Below are positions 8,980-17,275 of a DNA stretch of 64,000 nucleotides, one piece after another; positions within the stretch are counted from its first letter, which is position 1; every line of letters starts with the position of its first letter. The DNA comes from DATFBY01 sp035253585 (GTDB taxonomy: Bacteria; Gemmatimonadota; Gemmatimonadetes; Gemmatimonadales; Gemmatimonadaceae): the NCBI GenBank assembly GCA_035253585.1, contig DATFBY010000149.1, forward strand, positions 10,171-74,170, read 5' to 3'. The position numbers were made by a program, and so were the translations under genes. The notes beneath the pieces are model-generated. The model had not been told where the DNA came from, made no database searches, and worked only from the letters and a program-made list of their open reading frames with translations.

Positions 8980-9101
8980 CGGGACTCGGCCATCGCCACT
9001 CGGCACTCGGCATGAACACAGAGAGAAGCGCCGGTCGGCACAGCCGACCGGCGCTCTTCATTTTCCCAGCCGAGTGCCGAATGGCGATGGCCGAGTCCCG
9101 C
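8979..9101. repeat. Long inverted repeat of short units with nested hairpin (element E2)
   Basis: Two 33-nt arms (8979-9011 and 9069-9101) pair with one mismatch. The arm mixes units ACTCGGC and GCCATCGCC, linking the two unit families seen in the other elements. The left arm begins on the last base of the FHA stop codon. The loop contains a perfect 13-bp hairpin (9027-9055). The whole structure lies between the FHA gene and the sufR promoter. Confidence 0.85.
9027..9055 (+). terminator. Rho-independent-like terminator of the FHA gene
   Basis: AGCGCCGGTCGGC pairs perfectly with its complement across a three-base ACA loop and is followed by CTTCATTTTC, a moderately T-rich tail. It sits in the centre of element E2 and before the suf promoter, so it should stop transcription coming from the FHA gene. 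Confidence 0.8.
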
Positions 9102-9155
9102 TCTAAGTCTATACTAAACCTACAGTTAAATTTCCACCAAAAACACCATTTTTCC

Positions 9156-9184
9156 TTGACAATCCCGACAATTTTTCTTAGGAT
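9156..9184 (+). promoter_or_regulatory. Sigma-70-type promoter of the suf operon
   Basis: TTGACA (9156-9161), a 17-base spacer and TAGGAT (9179-9184) lie in an AT-rich island (about 9105-9180) that is unusual for this high-GC window. Transcription should start near 9190, leaving only about five bases before the sufR ATG at 9196, so the mRNA would be nearly leaderless. SufR binding near this promoter is expected from the family, but no convincing operator palindrome was identified. Confidence 0.75.
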
Positions 9185-9195
9185 TCGACTCAAGT

Positions 9196-9885
9196 ATGCC
9201 TACGATCGCCCATGCCATCCCCAAGCACGTCCCAGAGGCCCCAGCGGGCTATAAGGGGGCGCGGGCGGCGATCCTGGTGGCTCTCAAGCGGGCTGGTGAG
9301 CTCACTGCGCCCGCCTTGGCGTCGCAGCTGGGCGCGTCGCTCAACGCCATCAAGCACCACCTCAAAGAGCTCGAGCGGGAAGCGCTGATCGTCTACGCGC
9401 GACAGCGTCAACCACTGGGCGCTCCGGTATTCGTCTACCGGCTCAGTGAAAGCGGCGAGGCGCTCTTTCCGCGCCGCTACGAGGCTACGCTCCTCGACGT
9501 TCTCGACCGGCTGGCCGAGCGCGAGGGACGAGAGGCGGCGGTCGCCATGGTGACGTCGCGCTTCGACTCACTGAGAGAGCGGCTCGAAGCGGAGCTCGAG
9601 GGCGCGAGCATCGCGACCCGGATCGAGCGCGTGACGCAGACGCTGCACGACGAAGGCTACATGGCGGAATCCACGATGGGTGCCGGCGACCCCGCCATCA
9701 CGGAGCACAACTGCGCGATTCGCGCGGTCGCCGAGCGTTTTCCCGAAGTGTGTGCCGCCGAGGCGCGGTTTCTGTCATCGCTCCTCGGTGCACCAGTAGA
9801 ACGACAGCAGCACATCCTCGCCGGTTGCGGCGCGTGTGAATACAGAGTTCGGCTCGCCGATCGGCGACCGACGGACGGTGAATGA
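9196..9885 (+). CDS. sufR: SufR-type Fe-S-sensing repressor of the suf operon
   Basis: 229 residues. The N-terminal winged helix-turn-helix (about 22-85) includes APALASQLGASLNAIKHHL. The C-terminal sensor part keeps four cysteines, 173, 186, 211 and 214, in HNCAIRAVAERFPEVCAAE and AGCGACEYRV, the Fe-S ligand pattern of cyanobacterial and actinobacterial SufR. Holo-SufR represses the suf genes and loses its cluster under oxidative or iron stress. It is first in the operon and followed by sufB one base after its stop codon, so it should be autoregulated through the 9156 promoter. Confidence 0.92.
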   Translation: MPTIAHAIPKHVPEAPAGYKGARAAILVALKRAGELTAPALASQLGASLNAIKHHLKELEREALIVYARQRQPLGAPVFVYRLSESGEALFPRRYEATLLDVLDRLAEREGREAAVAMVTSRFDSLRERLEAELEGASIATRIERVTQTLHDEGYMAESTMGAGDPAITEHNCAIRAVAERFPEVCAAEARFLSSLLGAPVERQQHILAGCGACEYRVRLADRRPTDGE

Positions 9886-9886
9886 G

Positions 9887-11320
9887 ATGAGCTCTTCAAT
9901 CGAAACCCTGGTCAATCGCGAATATCAGTACGGCTTCGTCACCGACATCGACGCCGATCAGATTCCGCGCGGACTGAGCGAGGAGACGGTCCGTCTCATC
10001 TCGTCGAAGAAGAACGAGCCGACGTTCATGCTCGAGTGGCGGCTCAAGGCCTTCCGTCGTTGGCAGACGATGAAGGAGCCGCACTGGTCGAACGTCACGT
10101 ATCCGCCGATCGACTATCAGAACGTCATCTACTACTCGGCACCTCGGACGGTGAATCCGCTCGGCTCGCTCGACGAGGTCGACCCGAAGCTGCTCGAGAC
10201 GTACAACAAGCTCGGCATTCCGCTGAAAGAGCAGAAGATCCTCGCGGGCGTGGCGGTGGATGCGGTGTTCGACAGCGTGTCCGTCGGCACGACGTACAAG
10301 GAGGAGCTGGCCAAGCTCGGCATCATCTTCTGCTCGTTTGGCGAAGCGGTTCAGAACCATCCCGAGCTGGTCGAGAAGTATCTCGGCTCGGTGGTGCCGT
10401 ACAGCGACAACTTCTTCGCGGCGCTCAACTCGGCCGTGTTCAGCGACGGCTCGTTCGTGTACGTGCCGCCTGGCGTGCGGTGTCCGATGGAGCTGTCGAC
10501 CTACTTCCGCATAAACGCGAAGGAGACGGGGCAGTTCGAGCGCACGCTGATCATCGCCGAGGAAGGCGCCTACGTGTCATACCTCGAGGGATGCACGGCG
10601 CCGAAGCGCGACGAGAATCAGCTGCACGCAGCGGTCGTGGAGCTCGTGGCGCTCAAGGGCGCGACGATCAAGTACTCCACCGTGCAGAACTGGTATGCCG
10701 GCGATGAGCAAGGAACCGGCGGCATCTACAACTTCGTCACCAAGCGCGGCAAGGCGTTCGAAAACGCGAAGATCTCGTGGACGCAGGTGGAGACTGGCTC
10801 GGCGATCACCTGGAAGTATCCGAGCGTGATCCTGCAGGGCGACAACTCGGTGGGCGAGTTCTACTCGGTGGCCGTGGTGAACAATCACCAGCAGGCCGAC
10901 ACCGGGACGAAGATGATTCACATCGGCAAGAACACGAAGTCGACGATCGTCTCGAAGGGCATCTCGGCGGGCCGCGGGAACAACTCGTATCGCGGACAGG
11001 TGAAGGTGCTGCCGAAGGCGGGCGGCGCGCGCAACTACACGCAGTGCGACTCGATGCTCATCGGGAATCGCTGCGGCGCGCACACGTTCCCCTACATCGA
11101 GGTGATGAACAACTCGGCGCAGGTGGAGCACGAAGCGTCGACGTCGAAGATCGGTGAGGATCAGATCTTCTATCTCAAGCAGCGCGGATTGTCGGCCGAG
11201 CAGGCGGTGTCGATGATCGTGAGCGGATTTTGTAAGGAAGTCTTCCAGGAGCTGCCGATGGAGTTTGCGCTGGAGGCGCAGCAGCTGTTGGGGATTTCGT
11301 TGGAAGGAAGCGTCGGATAA
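9887..11320 (+). CDS. sufB: Fe-S cluster scaffold protein SufB
   Basis: 477 residues. Start ATG 9887 (SSSIETLVNREYQYGF) lies just after the sufR stop with GGTGA upstream; an in-frame codon 51 bases earlier falls inside sufR and is rejected. The family core is intact, with EGCTAPKRDENQLHAAVVE, the QNWYAGDE segment and the C-terminal QVEHEASTSKIGEDQIFYL. SufB forms the SufBC2D complex on which [4Fe-4S] clusters are built. Length matches the family. Element E3 separates it from sufC. Confidence 0.97.
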   Translation: MSSSIETLVNREYQYGFVTDIDADQIPRGLSEETVRLISSKKNEPTFMLEWRLKAFRRWQTMKEPHWSNVTYPPIDYQNVIYYSAPRTVNPLGSLDEVDPKLLETYNKLGIPLKEQKILAGVAVDAVFDSVSVGTTYKEELAKLGIIFCSFGEAVQNHPELVEKYLGSVVPYSDNFFAALNSAVFSDGSFVYVPPGVRCPMELSTYFRINAKETGQFERTLIIAEEGAYVSYLEGCTAPKRDENQLHAAVVELVALKGATIKYSTVQNWYAGDEQGTGGIYNFVTKRGKAFENAKISWTQVETGSAITWKYPSVILQGDNSVGEFYSVAVVNNHQQADTGTKMIHIGKNTKSTIVSKGISAGRGNNSYRGQVKVLPKAGGARNYTQCDSMLIGNRCGAHTFPYIEVMNNSAQVEHEASTSKIGEDQIFYLKQRGLSAEQAVSMIVSGFCKEVFQELPMEFALEAQQLLGISLEGSVG

Positions 11321-11323
11321 TGA

Positions 11324-11418
11324 AGCGCCATCCGCCATCCGCCATCGGCCATCCGGGCCGGGCGGTGAGATCACTGCGCCGACACCCGGATGGCGGATGC
11401 CGGATGGCAGATGGCGCT
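11324..11418. repeat. Long inverted repeat of 7-nt tandem units inside the suf operon (element E3)
   Basis: Arms 11324-11357 and 11385-11418 (34 nt each) pair with three mismatches around a 27-nt loop. The arms are tandem heptamers GCCATCC/GCCATCG. It starts three bases after the sufB stop codon and ends 22 bases before the sufC start, so it is transcribed between two genes of one operon. An RNA hairpin here could protect the sufB message or reduce read-through to sufC. Confidence 0.85.
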
Positions 11419-11440
11419 GTTCACCACTACTGACATTTCA

Positions 11441-12198
<758 letters not shown>

Positions 12199-12202
<4 letters not shown>

Positions 12203-13566
12203 TCCACTCGTACGTGGACGACTTCGCCAACTTCGCGCGGAATGGCGGCGCCGAGGGGCCGCGGTGGCTGCTCCCGGTACGTCGCTTGGCGATCGAGCGC
12301 TTCGCGCAGCTGGGATTCCCCACGCCGCGCAACGAAGACTGGCATTTCACCAGCGTCGCGCCGATCGCCGAGGCGCAGTTCCAGGCGCTGCGCAGCCCGT
12401 CGGGCGAAGTGCATCCCACGCAGGTACAGCGTTTCACATTCGGCACCGAGTGGCCGCTGGCGGTTTTCGTCAATGGCCGCTTCAATGCGCAGCTGTCGTC
12501 GCTCTCGCGGCTGCCGCAGGGCGTGCGCGTGATGGAGCTCGCCCGCGCCCTGACCGAGATGCCCCAGCTCCTCGAGAAGCACCTCGGAAAGGTCGCGCCC
12601 TTCCAGGAGCAGGCATTCACCGCGCTCAACACGGCGTTCATGAACGATGGCGGCGTGGTGCACGTCTCGCGCGAGGCCAAGGCCGACGAGCCGGTGCACC
12701 TCCTCTTCATCACCGATGCGAACGCGGCCAAGGGTGTGGCCCACCCTCGCAACCTGATCGTGGCCGAGCGGCATTCGACGGCGACTGTCATCGAGAGCTA
12801 CGTCTCGTTAGGCGACGCGACGTACTTCACCAACGCGGTCACCGAGATCGTGGTCGAAGACAGCGCCACGCTATCGCACTTCAAGGTGCAGCGGGAAAGT
12901 CCGCGTGCTTTCCACGTGCACAGCGTGGAGACCGCGCAACGGCGCGACAGCCACCTGGTCTCTTTCTCGTTCGCGACCGGAGCGGCGCTCTCGCGCACCA
13001 ACATCTACACGACGCTGGGCGGTGAAGGGTCGGGTGCGACGCTCAACGGCCTGTACATGGTGGATGGCGAGCAGCACGTCGACCATCAGACGCGTATCGA
13101 GCATGCCGAGCCCAACTGCTATAGCCGCGAGATCTACAAGGGAATCCTCGACGGTTCGTCGCACGGGGTGTTCAACGGGAAGGTGTACGTGCGCCCGGTG
13201 GCCCAGAAGACGGACGGCAAGCAGACGAACAACAATTTGCTCCTGTCCGAGCGCGCACGCGTCGACACCAAGCCGCAGCTGGAGATCTTCGCCGATGATG
13301 TGAAGTGCACGCACGGCGCAACGGTCGGACGTCTCGACGAGCAGGCACTCTTTTACATGAAGAGCCGCGGCATTGATGATGTGCAAGCGCGGCATCTTCT
13401 CACCTACGCCTTCGCGGCCGATGTCCTGGAGACGATCCCGCTGGAGCCGATGGTGCGGGATCTCGAGCGGATGACGCTCGAGCGCTTCGCGGGGACCGAG
13501 GTGGCCGCCGGAAACGAGCACGGTGATGTCGCGCCGCGTGATCCGGCGCTGGCCGCCACTCGCTGA
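12199..13566 (+). CDS. sufD: Fe-S cluster assembly protein SufD
   Basis: 455 residues, GTG start overlapping the sufC stop (GTGA). The N-terminal helical part includes RRLAIERFAQLGFPTPRNEDWHFT, typical of SufD; the C-terminal beta-helix includes SSHGVFNGKVYV and CTHGATVGRLDEQALFYMKSRGI. SufD pairs with SufB in the SufBC2D scaffold and is linked to iron entry. Length and motifs are standard. Confidence 0.95.
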
Positions 13567-13577
13567 CGCGGAGCACC

Positions 13578-13904
13578 ATGGCGCTCGAGCGCGTGGCGTC
13601 GCTGGCCGAGCTGCCTGACGAGTCGCTTACGCCCGTGCGTCTGACGACGGGCGAGCGCGTTTGTCTCGTGCGCAAGGGAGACGCGGTGTACGCGATCAGC
13701 GATGTCTGCACGCACCAGGAGTTCGCCATGGCGGACGGGTATCTCGTGCCCGGCTCGGGGTGCGTGATCGAGTGCAACTGGCATGGCGCGCGCTTCGATT
13801 GCGCGACTGGCGCCGTGCTGCAGGAGCCGGCCACCGATCCCCTTCCCGTCCACGAAGTCCGCGTGGTCGACGGTGAGGTGTGGGTGGGAGCGCGCGCCGC
13901 ATGA
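13578..13904 (+). CDS. Rieske-type [2Fe-2S] ferredoxin in the suf operon
   Basis: 108 residues, a small soluble Rieske domain. Ligands are Cys44-Thr-His46 and Cys66-Asn-Trp-His69, the CxH...CxxH pattern of dioxygenase ferredoxins. It starts 11 bases after the sufD stop and its TGA overlaps the sufS ATG. A gene like this between sufD and sufS is also known in actinobacterial suf operons; it is thought to supply electrons to, or be a client of, cluster assembly. Exact role inferred. Confidence 0.9.
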   Translation: MALERVASLAELPDESLTPVRLTTGERVCLVRKGDAVYAISDVCTHQEFAMADGYLVPGSGCVIECNWHGARFDCATGAVLQEPATDPLPVHEVRVVDGEVWVGARAA

Positions 13905-15121
13905 GCTCGCTTGCGCCGCGTAGCGACTTCCCGCTGTTGGCGAAGAGTCCTTCGCTCGTCTACCTCGATTCGGCCGCCACCAGCCAGAAGCCGCGCGCAG
14001 TGCTGGATGCGATACGCGAGTACTATGAGATCGACAACGCGAACCCGCATCGGGGGGCGTACGCGTTGTCGGTGAGCGCCACCGAGCGCTACCACGAAGC
14101 TCGCGCACGAATCGCGCGCTTCCTCGGCGTCGCCGACGCCAGCTGTCTCCTGTTCACTCGCGGCACGACGGAATCAATCAACCTCGTTGCCTCGGCCTGG
14201 GGCCGACACAGCGTGCGGCCCAAGGACGAGATCGTGATCACGGGCGCCGAGCATCACGCCAATTTCGTCCCATGGCAGCAGCTGGCCATCGAGCGGGGCG
14301 CGACGTTGCGCATCTGTCCGCTCGACACCGAAGGGCGAATCGACCTCGACGCGCTGCGCTCGTTGGTCGGGCCACGAACCAAGGTGATCGCGTTCTCGCA
14401 CGTGTCGAACGTGCTGGGCACCATCGCCCCGGTACGGCACATTGTGGCGCTCGCTCGTCAGGCGGGCGCCATCACCGTGTGCGACGGCGCGCAGGGCGCG
14501 CCGCATCTGCCGGTCGAGTTCGATGCCAGCGGCGTCGACTTCTACGCCGCGAGCGCGCACAAAATGCTCGGACCCATGGGCACCGGGGTGCTGATCGGAC
14601 GTCGTGAGATTCTCGAGGCGATTCCGCCGTATCAGACCGGCGGCGACATGATCGAGTTCGTGTACGACGATCACACGACCTGGAACGTGCTGCCGCACAA
14701 GTTCGAGGCGGGCACGCCCAACGTGGCCGGCGCGGTGGGAATGGCAGCCGCTGCCGACTACCTGGACGCGTTAGGCATGCAGCGCGTCCGCGCGCATGAA
14801 GTGGCACTGGTGAGCGCGGCGATCGACCGCTTGCGCGGCATTGACGGCGTGAAGATCCATGGGCCGTCCGCGGGCGAGCGGTCCGGCGTGGTGAGCTTCA
14901 CCGTCAACGACATCCATCCGCACGACCTGGCCACGATCCTCGATCACGATGGCGTGTGCATTCGCGCGGGACATCACTGCGCGCAGCCGCTCATGCGCCG
15001 CCTCGGCGTGGTCGCCACGGCGCGCGCGTCGTTCTACGTCTATAGCGACGAGGGCGAGATCGAGCGGTTGGCGGCTGGTGTCGAGCGCGCCCGCACGCTC
15101 TTCGGGTATGCCGGCGTCTAG
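13901..15121 (+). CDS. sufS: Cysteine desulfurase SufS (class II)
   Basis: 406 residues, PLP-dependent. The PLP lysine is K221 in AASAHKMLGPMGTG; the persulfide-accepting cysteine is C360 in RAGHHCAQP. The ATG at 13901 overlaps the Rieske stop (ATGA) and gives the normal SufS N-terminus DFPLLAKSPSLVYLDSAATS. It strips sulfur from cysteine and hands it to SufU encoded just downstream, whose start overlaps this gene by 14 bases. Confidence 0.96.
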   Translation: MSSLAPRSDFPLLAKSPSLVYLDSAATSQKPRAVLDAIREYYEIDNANPHRGAYALSVSATERYHEARARIARFLGVADASCLLFTRGTTESINLVASAWGRHSVRPKDEIVITGAEHHANFVPWQQLAIERGATLRICPLDTEGRIDLDALRSLVGPRTKVIAFSHVSNVLGTIAPVRHIVALARQAGAITVCDGAQGAPHLPVEFDASGVDFYAASAHKMLGPMGTGVLIGRREILEAIPPYQTGGDMIEFVYDDHTTWNVLPHKFEAGTPNVAGAVGMAAAADYLDALGMQRVRAHEVALVSAAIDRLRGIDGVKIHGPSAGERSGVVSFTVNDIHPHDLATILDHDGVCIRAGHHCAQPLMRRLGVVATARASFYVYSDEGEIERLAAGVERARTLFGYAGV

Positions 15122-15599
15122 CGACGGGGCATCCCGCGTCGACCTGTCGGCGCTCTATCAGGAGCTCATCCTCGATCACTTCCGCCGGCCGCGGAATCGT
15201 GGCGCGCTGGAAAGCCCTGACGCCACCGCGGAGATGCGCAATCCGCTGTGTGGCGATCGCATCGCGCTCCAGGTTGCATTCGACGGTGGCGCGCTGCGAG
15301 ACGTGCGCTTCGCGGGGGAGGGGTGCGCCATCTCGCAGGCATCGGCCTCGATGATGACGCAGGCGCTCAAGGGGAAGTCGCGTGCCGAAGCAGGGCAGCT
15401 GGCCAGCCGCTTCGGCGAGATGATCGCCGGAAACGCCGAAGCAGCCAAGGACCCGAGTTTGGGAGAGCTTCGCGCACTGGCCGGTGTCGCCCGCATTCCG
15501 GTGAGAGTGAAGTGCGCGACGCTCGCCTGGGAAGCGCTTGATAAGTGCCTGCGCGGCGCACCGCGCGGCGACGCGGCGCGCCGCGAGGATGCCGAGTAG
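15108..15599 (+). CDS. sufU: Zinc-dependent sulfurtransferase SufU
   Basis: 163 residues. Zinc ligands of the SufU type are Cys48 and Asp50 in NPLCGD, Cys73 in GEGCAISQAS and Cys136 in RVKCATLAW. The insertion between Cys73 and Cys136 distinguishes SufU from IscU scaffolds. It takes persulfide sulfur from SufS. The ATG at 15108 overlaps the end of sufS by 14 bases and gives the expected N-terminus LYQELILDHFRRPRN. Last gene of the suf operon; the convergent YceI gene ends 13 bases away. Confidence 0.94.
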   Translation: MPASSDGASRVDLSALYQELILDHFRRPRNRGALESPDATAEMRNPLCGDRIALQVAFDGGALRDVRFAGEGCAISQASASMMTQALKGKSRAEAGQLASRFGEMIAGNAEAAKDPSLGELRALAGVARIPVRVKCATLAWEALDKCLRGAPRGDAARREDAE

Positions 15600-15612
15600 C
15601 GCGGAGAACCCG

Positions 15613-16185
15613 TTATTCGCCCTGTCTGACGAACTGCACCTCGCCTTCGACCCGAACTTTGTTGGCCACGAGCACGCCGCCGGTCTCCAGCGCCTGATTC
15701 CACTTCAGGCCCCACTCGCGTCGGTCGAGTTCGGTCTGGAAGCTGAATCCAGCACGCGTCTTCCCCCACGGATCGGTCCCGCGACCCTCGTACTCGCATT
15801 CGAGAACGACTTCCATTGCGGTGTCGCGGATCACGAGGTCACCGACCACGCCGAAACGGTCCCCTTCCTTTTTGGGGGACGTTCCCTCGATGCGCTTGAA
15901 TCGGAACGTGATGTCCGGGTAGCGCTCGGCATCGAAGAAATCCGGCCCGCGCAAGTGCGCATCGCGGTCGGGGACACCGGTGTCGATGCTGGCCGCGTCG
16001 ATGAACGCCTCGACACCCGCCAACTCGGGATGATCGCGATCCCCGGTCAGCGTCGCTCGGACCTTTTTGAACCGTCCGCGCACGGTGGTCATCATCATAT
16101 GCTTCACTGAGAATTCGACGCTGGAGTGCGCTGGATCCAGCTGCCAGGTGGGAACTCCAATCTGGGTGGCGGTTGCCGCTGCCAT
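15613..16185 (-). CDS. YceI-family lipid-binding protein
   Basis: 190 residues with the YceI lipocalin-like barrel: WQLDPAHSSVEFSVKHMM at the N-terminus, DAERYPDITFRFKRIE in the middle and EWGLKWNQALETGGVLV near the C-terminus. Family members bind isoprenoid or other lipophilic ligands in a barrel. There is no clear signal peptide, so it is probably cytoplasmic, unlike E. coli YceI. Start ATG has a perfect AGGAGGAG site seven bases upstream. It is convergent with sufU. Confidence 0.93.
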   Translation of the reverse strand: MAAATATQIGVPTWQLDPAHSSVEFSVKHMMMTTVRGRFKKVRATLTGDRDHPELAGVEAFIDAASIDTGVPDRDAHLRGPDFFDAERYPDITFRFKRIEGTSPKKEGDRFGVVGDLVIRDTAMEVVLECEYEGRGTDPWGKTRAGFSFQTELDRREWGLKWNQALETGGVLVANKVRVEGEVQFVRQGE

Positions 16186-16301
16186 GACTCCTCCTTTCGC
16201 CCGCTATTGATCGCGGAGTGGAGGTGGTGGGTGCGAAGCGCGTGCCATTGGATCACTCAACCGCTAGCCGAACGTCGCTCGCGGTGCGACTTTGGTGCGG
16301 C

Positions 16302-16616
16302 ATGTACGCCATCGCCATTCTCCGCTACCGCCGCCCGCTCGACGAAGTGTTGGCGGTGCTGGATCCCCACCGCGCTTACCTTCGATCGCTCAAAGAGCAA
16401 GGTCTGCTGATCGCATCGGGACCAATGGATCCACGTAACGGTGGAGTTCTCCTGCTCGATGTGCCTGACGAGTCGGCGCATGCGACGCTGGACCGCATCC
16501 GCGACGAAGATCCATTCACGCATCTCGGTATGGCGCAGTACGAGCTCATCCCTTGGCTACCGAGCATCGGAAAGGACGACCTCGATCGCTTGACCGGCAA
16601 GGAGACCACTGCGTGA
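16302..16616 (+). CDS. YciI-like protein
   Basis: 104 residues from ATG 16302. The fold is a ferredoxin-like dimeric alpha/beta barrel: MYAIAILRYRRPLDEVLAVLDPHRAYL, LIASGPMDPRNGG with the conserved Gly-Pro, and IRDEDPF. YCII proteins often have an active-site His-Asp pair and unknown physiological substrates. No strong ribosome binding site is seen. Its TGA overlaps the GTG of the DinB gene (GTGA), so the two are cotranscribed. Confidence 0.85.
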   Translation: MYAIAILRYRRPLDEVLAVLDPHRAYLRSLKEQGLLIASGPMDPRNGGVLLLDVPDESAHATLDRIRDEDPFTHLGMAQYELIPWLPSIGKDDLDRLTGKETTA

Positions 16617-17113
16617 ACCGTCCCGGTCTCAGCTTCGAGGTGCTGATGGCCTACACACGTGGTGAGACGCGAAGATGGTACGAGTGGTTCAAGTCGCATC
16701 CCCCTGAGGCGCTGGAAGTCCCGATCGGTGAGGGGCGGACGGCGACGGTGCGCGGGTTATTGGTGCACGTGTTCGCCGTGGAGCTTCGGTACGCGGAACG
16801 GCTCCTGGGTGAGCGGCCGACGCCGTACGACTCGATTTCGGCGACCTCCATCGAAGAGATCTTCGCCATTGGCGGGCGGGCCGCGGAAAGGCTGCAGCGG
16901 TACCTGGATCGCGCGGGGGAGGACGATCTACACGACGTGCTGACCTTCGAGACGGTGACCATGGGGACGCTCACCGCGAGCAAGCAGCGGATCGTCAGCC
17001 ATTATTTCGTACATGGCATCCGGCACTGGGCTCAGATCGCGACCGCATTGCGGCAGGCTGGGTTCGGGGATCAGTGGCCGCACGATGTCCTCTTTTCCGA
17101 CGGTGCCGACTGA
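16613..17113 (+). CDS. DinB-like four-helix protein
   Basis: 166 residues, four-helix-bundle DinB/YfiT-type. Candidate metal-binding histidines are in LLVHVFAVELRYAERLLG and SHYFVHGIRHWAQIATALRQAG, matching the HxxxD/E and HxxxH positions of the family, where members act as thiol-dependent metal-binding transferases. The GTG at 16613, overlapping the YciI stop, is chosen as start. Function of this member unknown. Confidence 0.82.
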   Translation: MNRPGLSFEVLMAYTRGETRRWYEWFKSHPPEALEVPIGEGRTATVRGLLVHVFAVELRYAERLLGERPTPYDSISATSIEEIFAIGGRAAERLQRYLDRAGEDDLHDVLTFETVTMGTLTASKQRIVSHYFVHGIRHWAQIATALRQAGFGDQWPHDVLFSDGAD

Positions 17114-17275
17114 CGGGATGGGTACACCCCACTTTGTAGCGTTAAGGCTACATATCAAGGGTTTACGGGATAGTTAGGCCCTTCCCAGGGGGCTCGGCAG
17201 CCTCCTGGCGCGGCACGTAGTTGGAATATCCGGTTTCACCCCGCGCGGAGTAGCGCACTGACCTCACCAAGCCAG

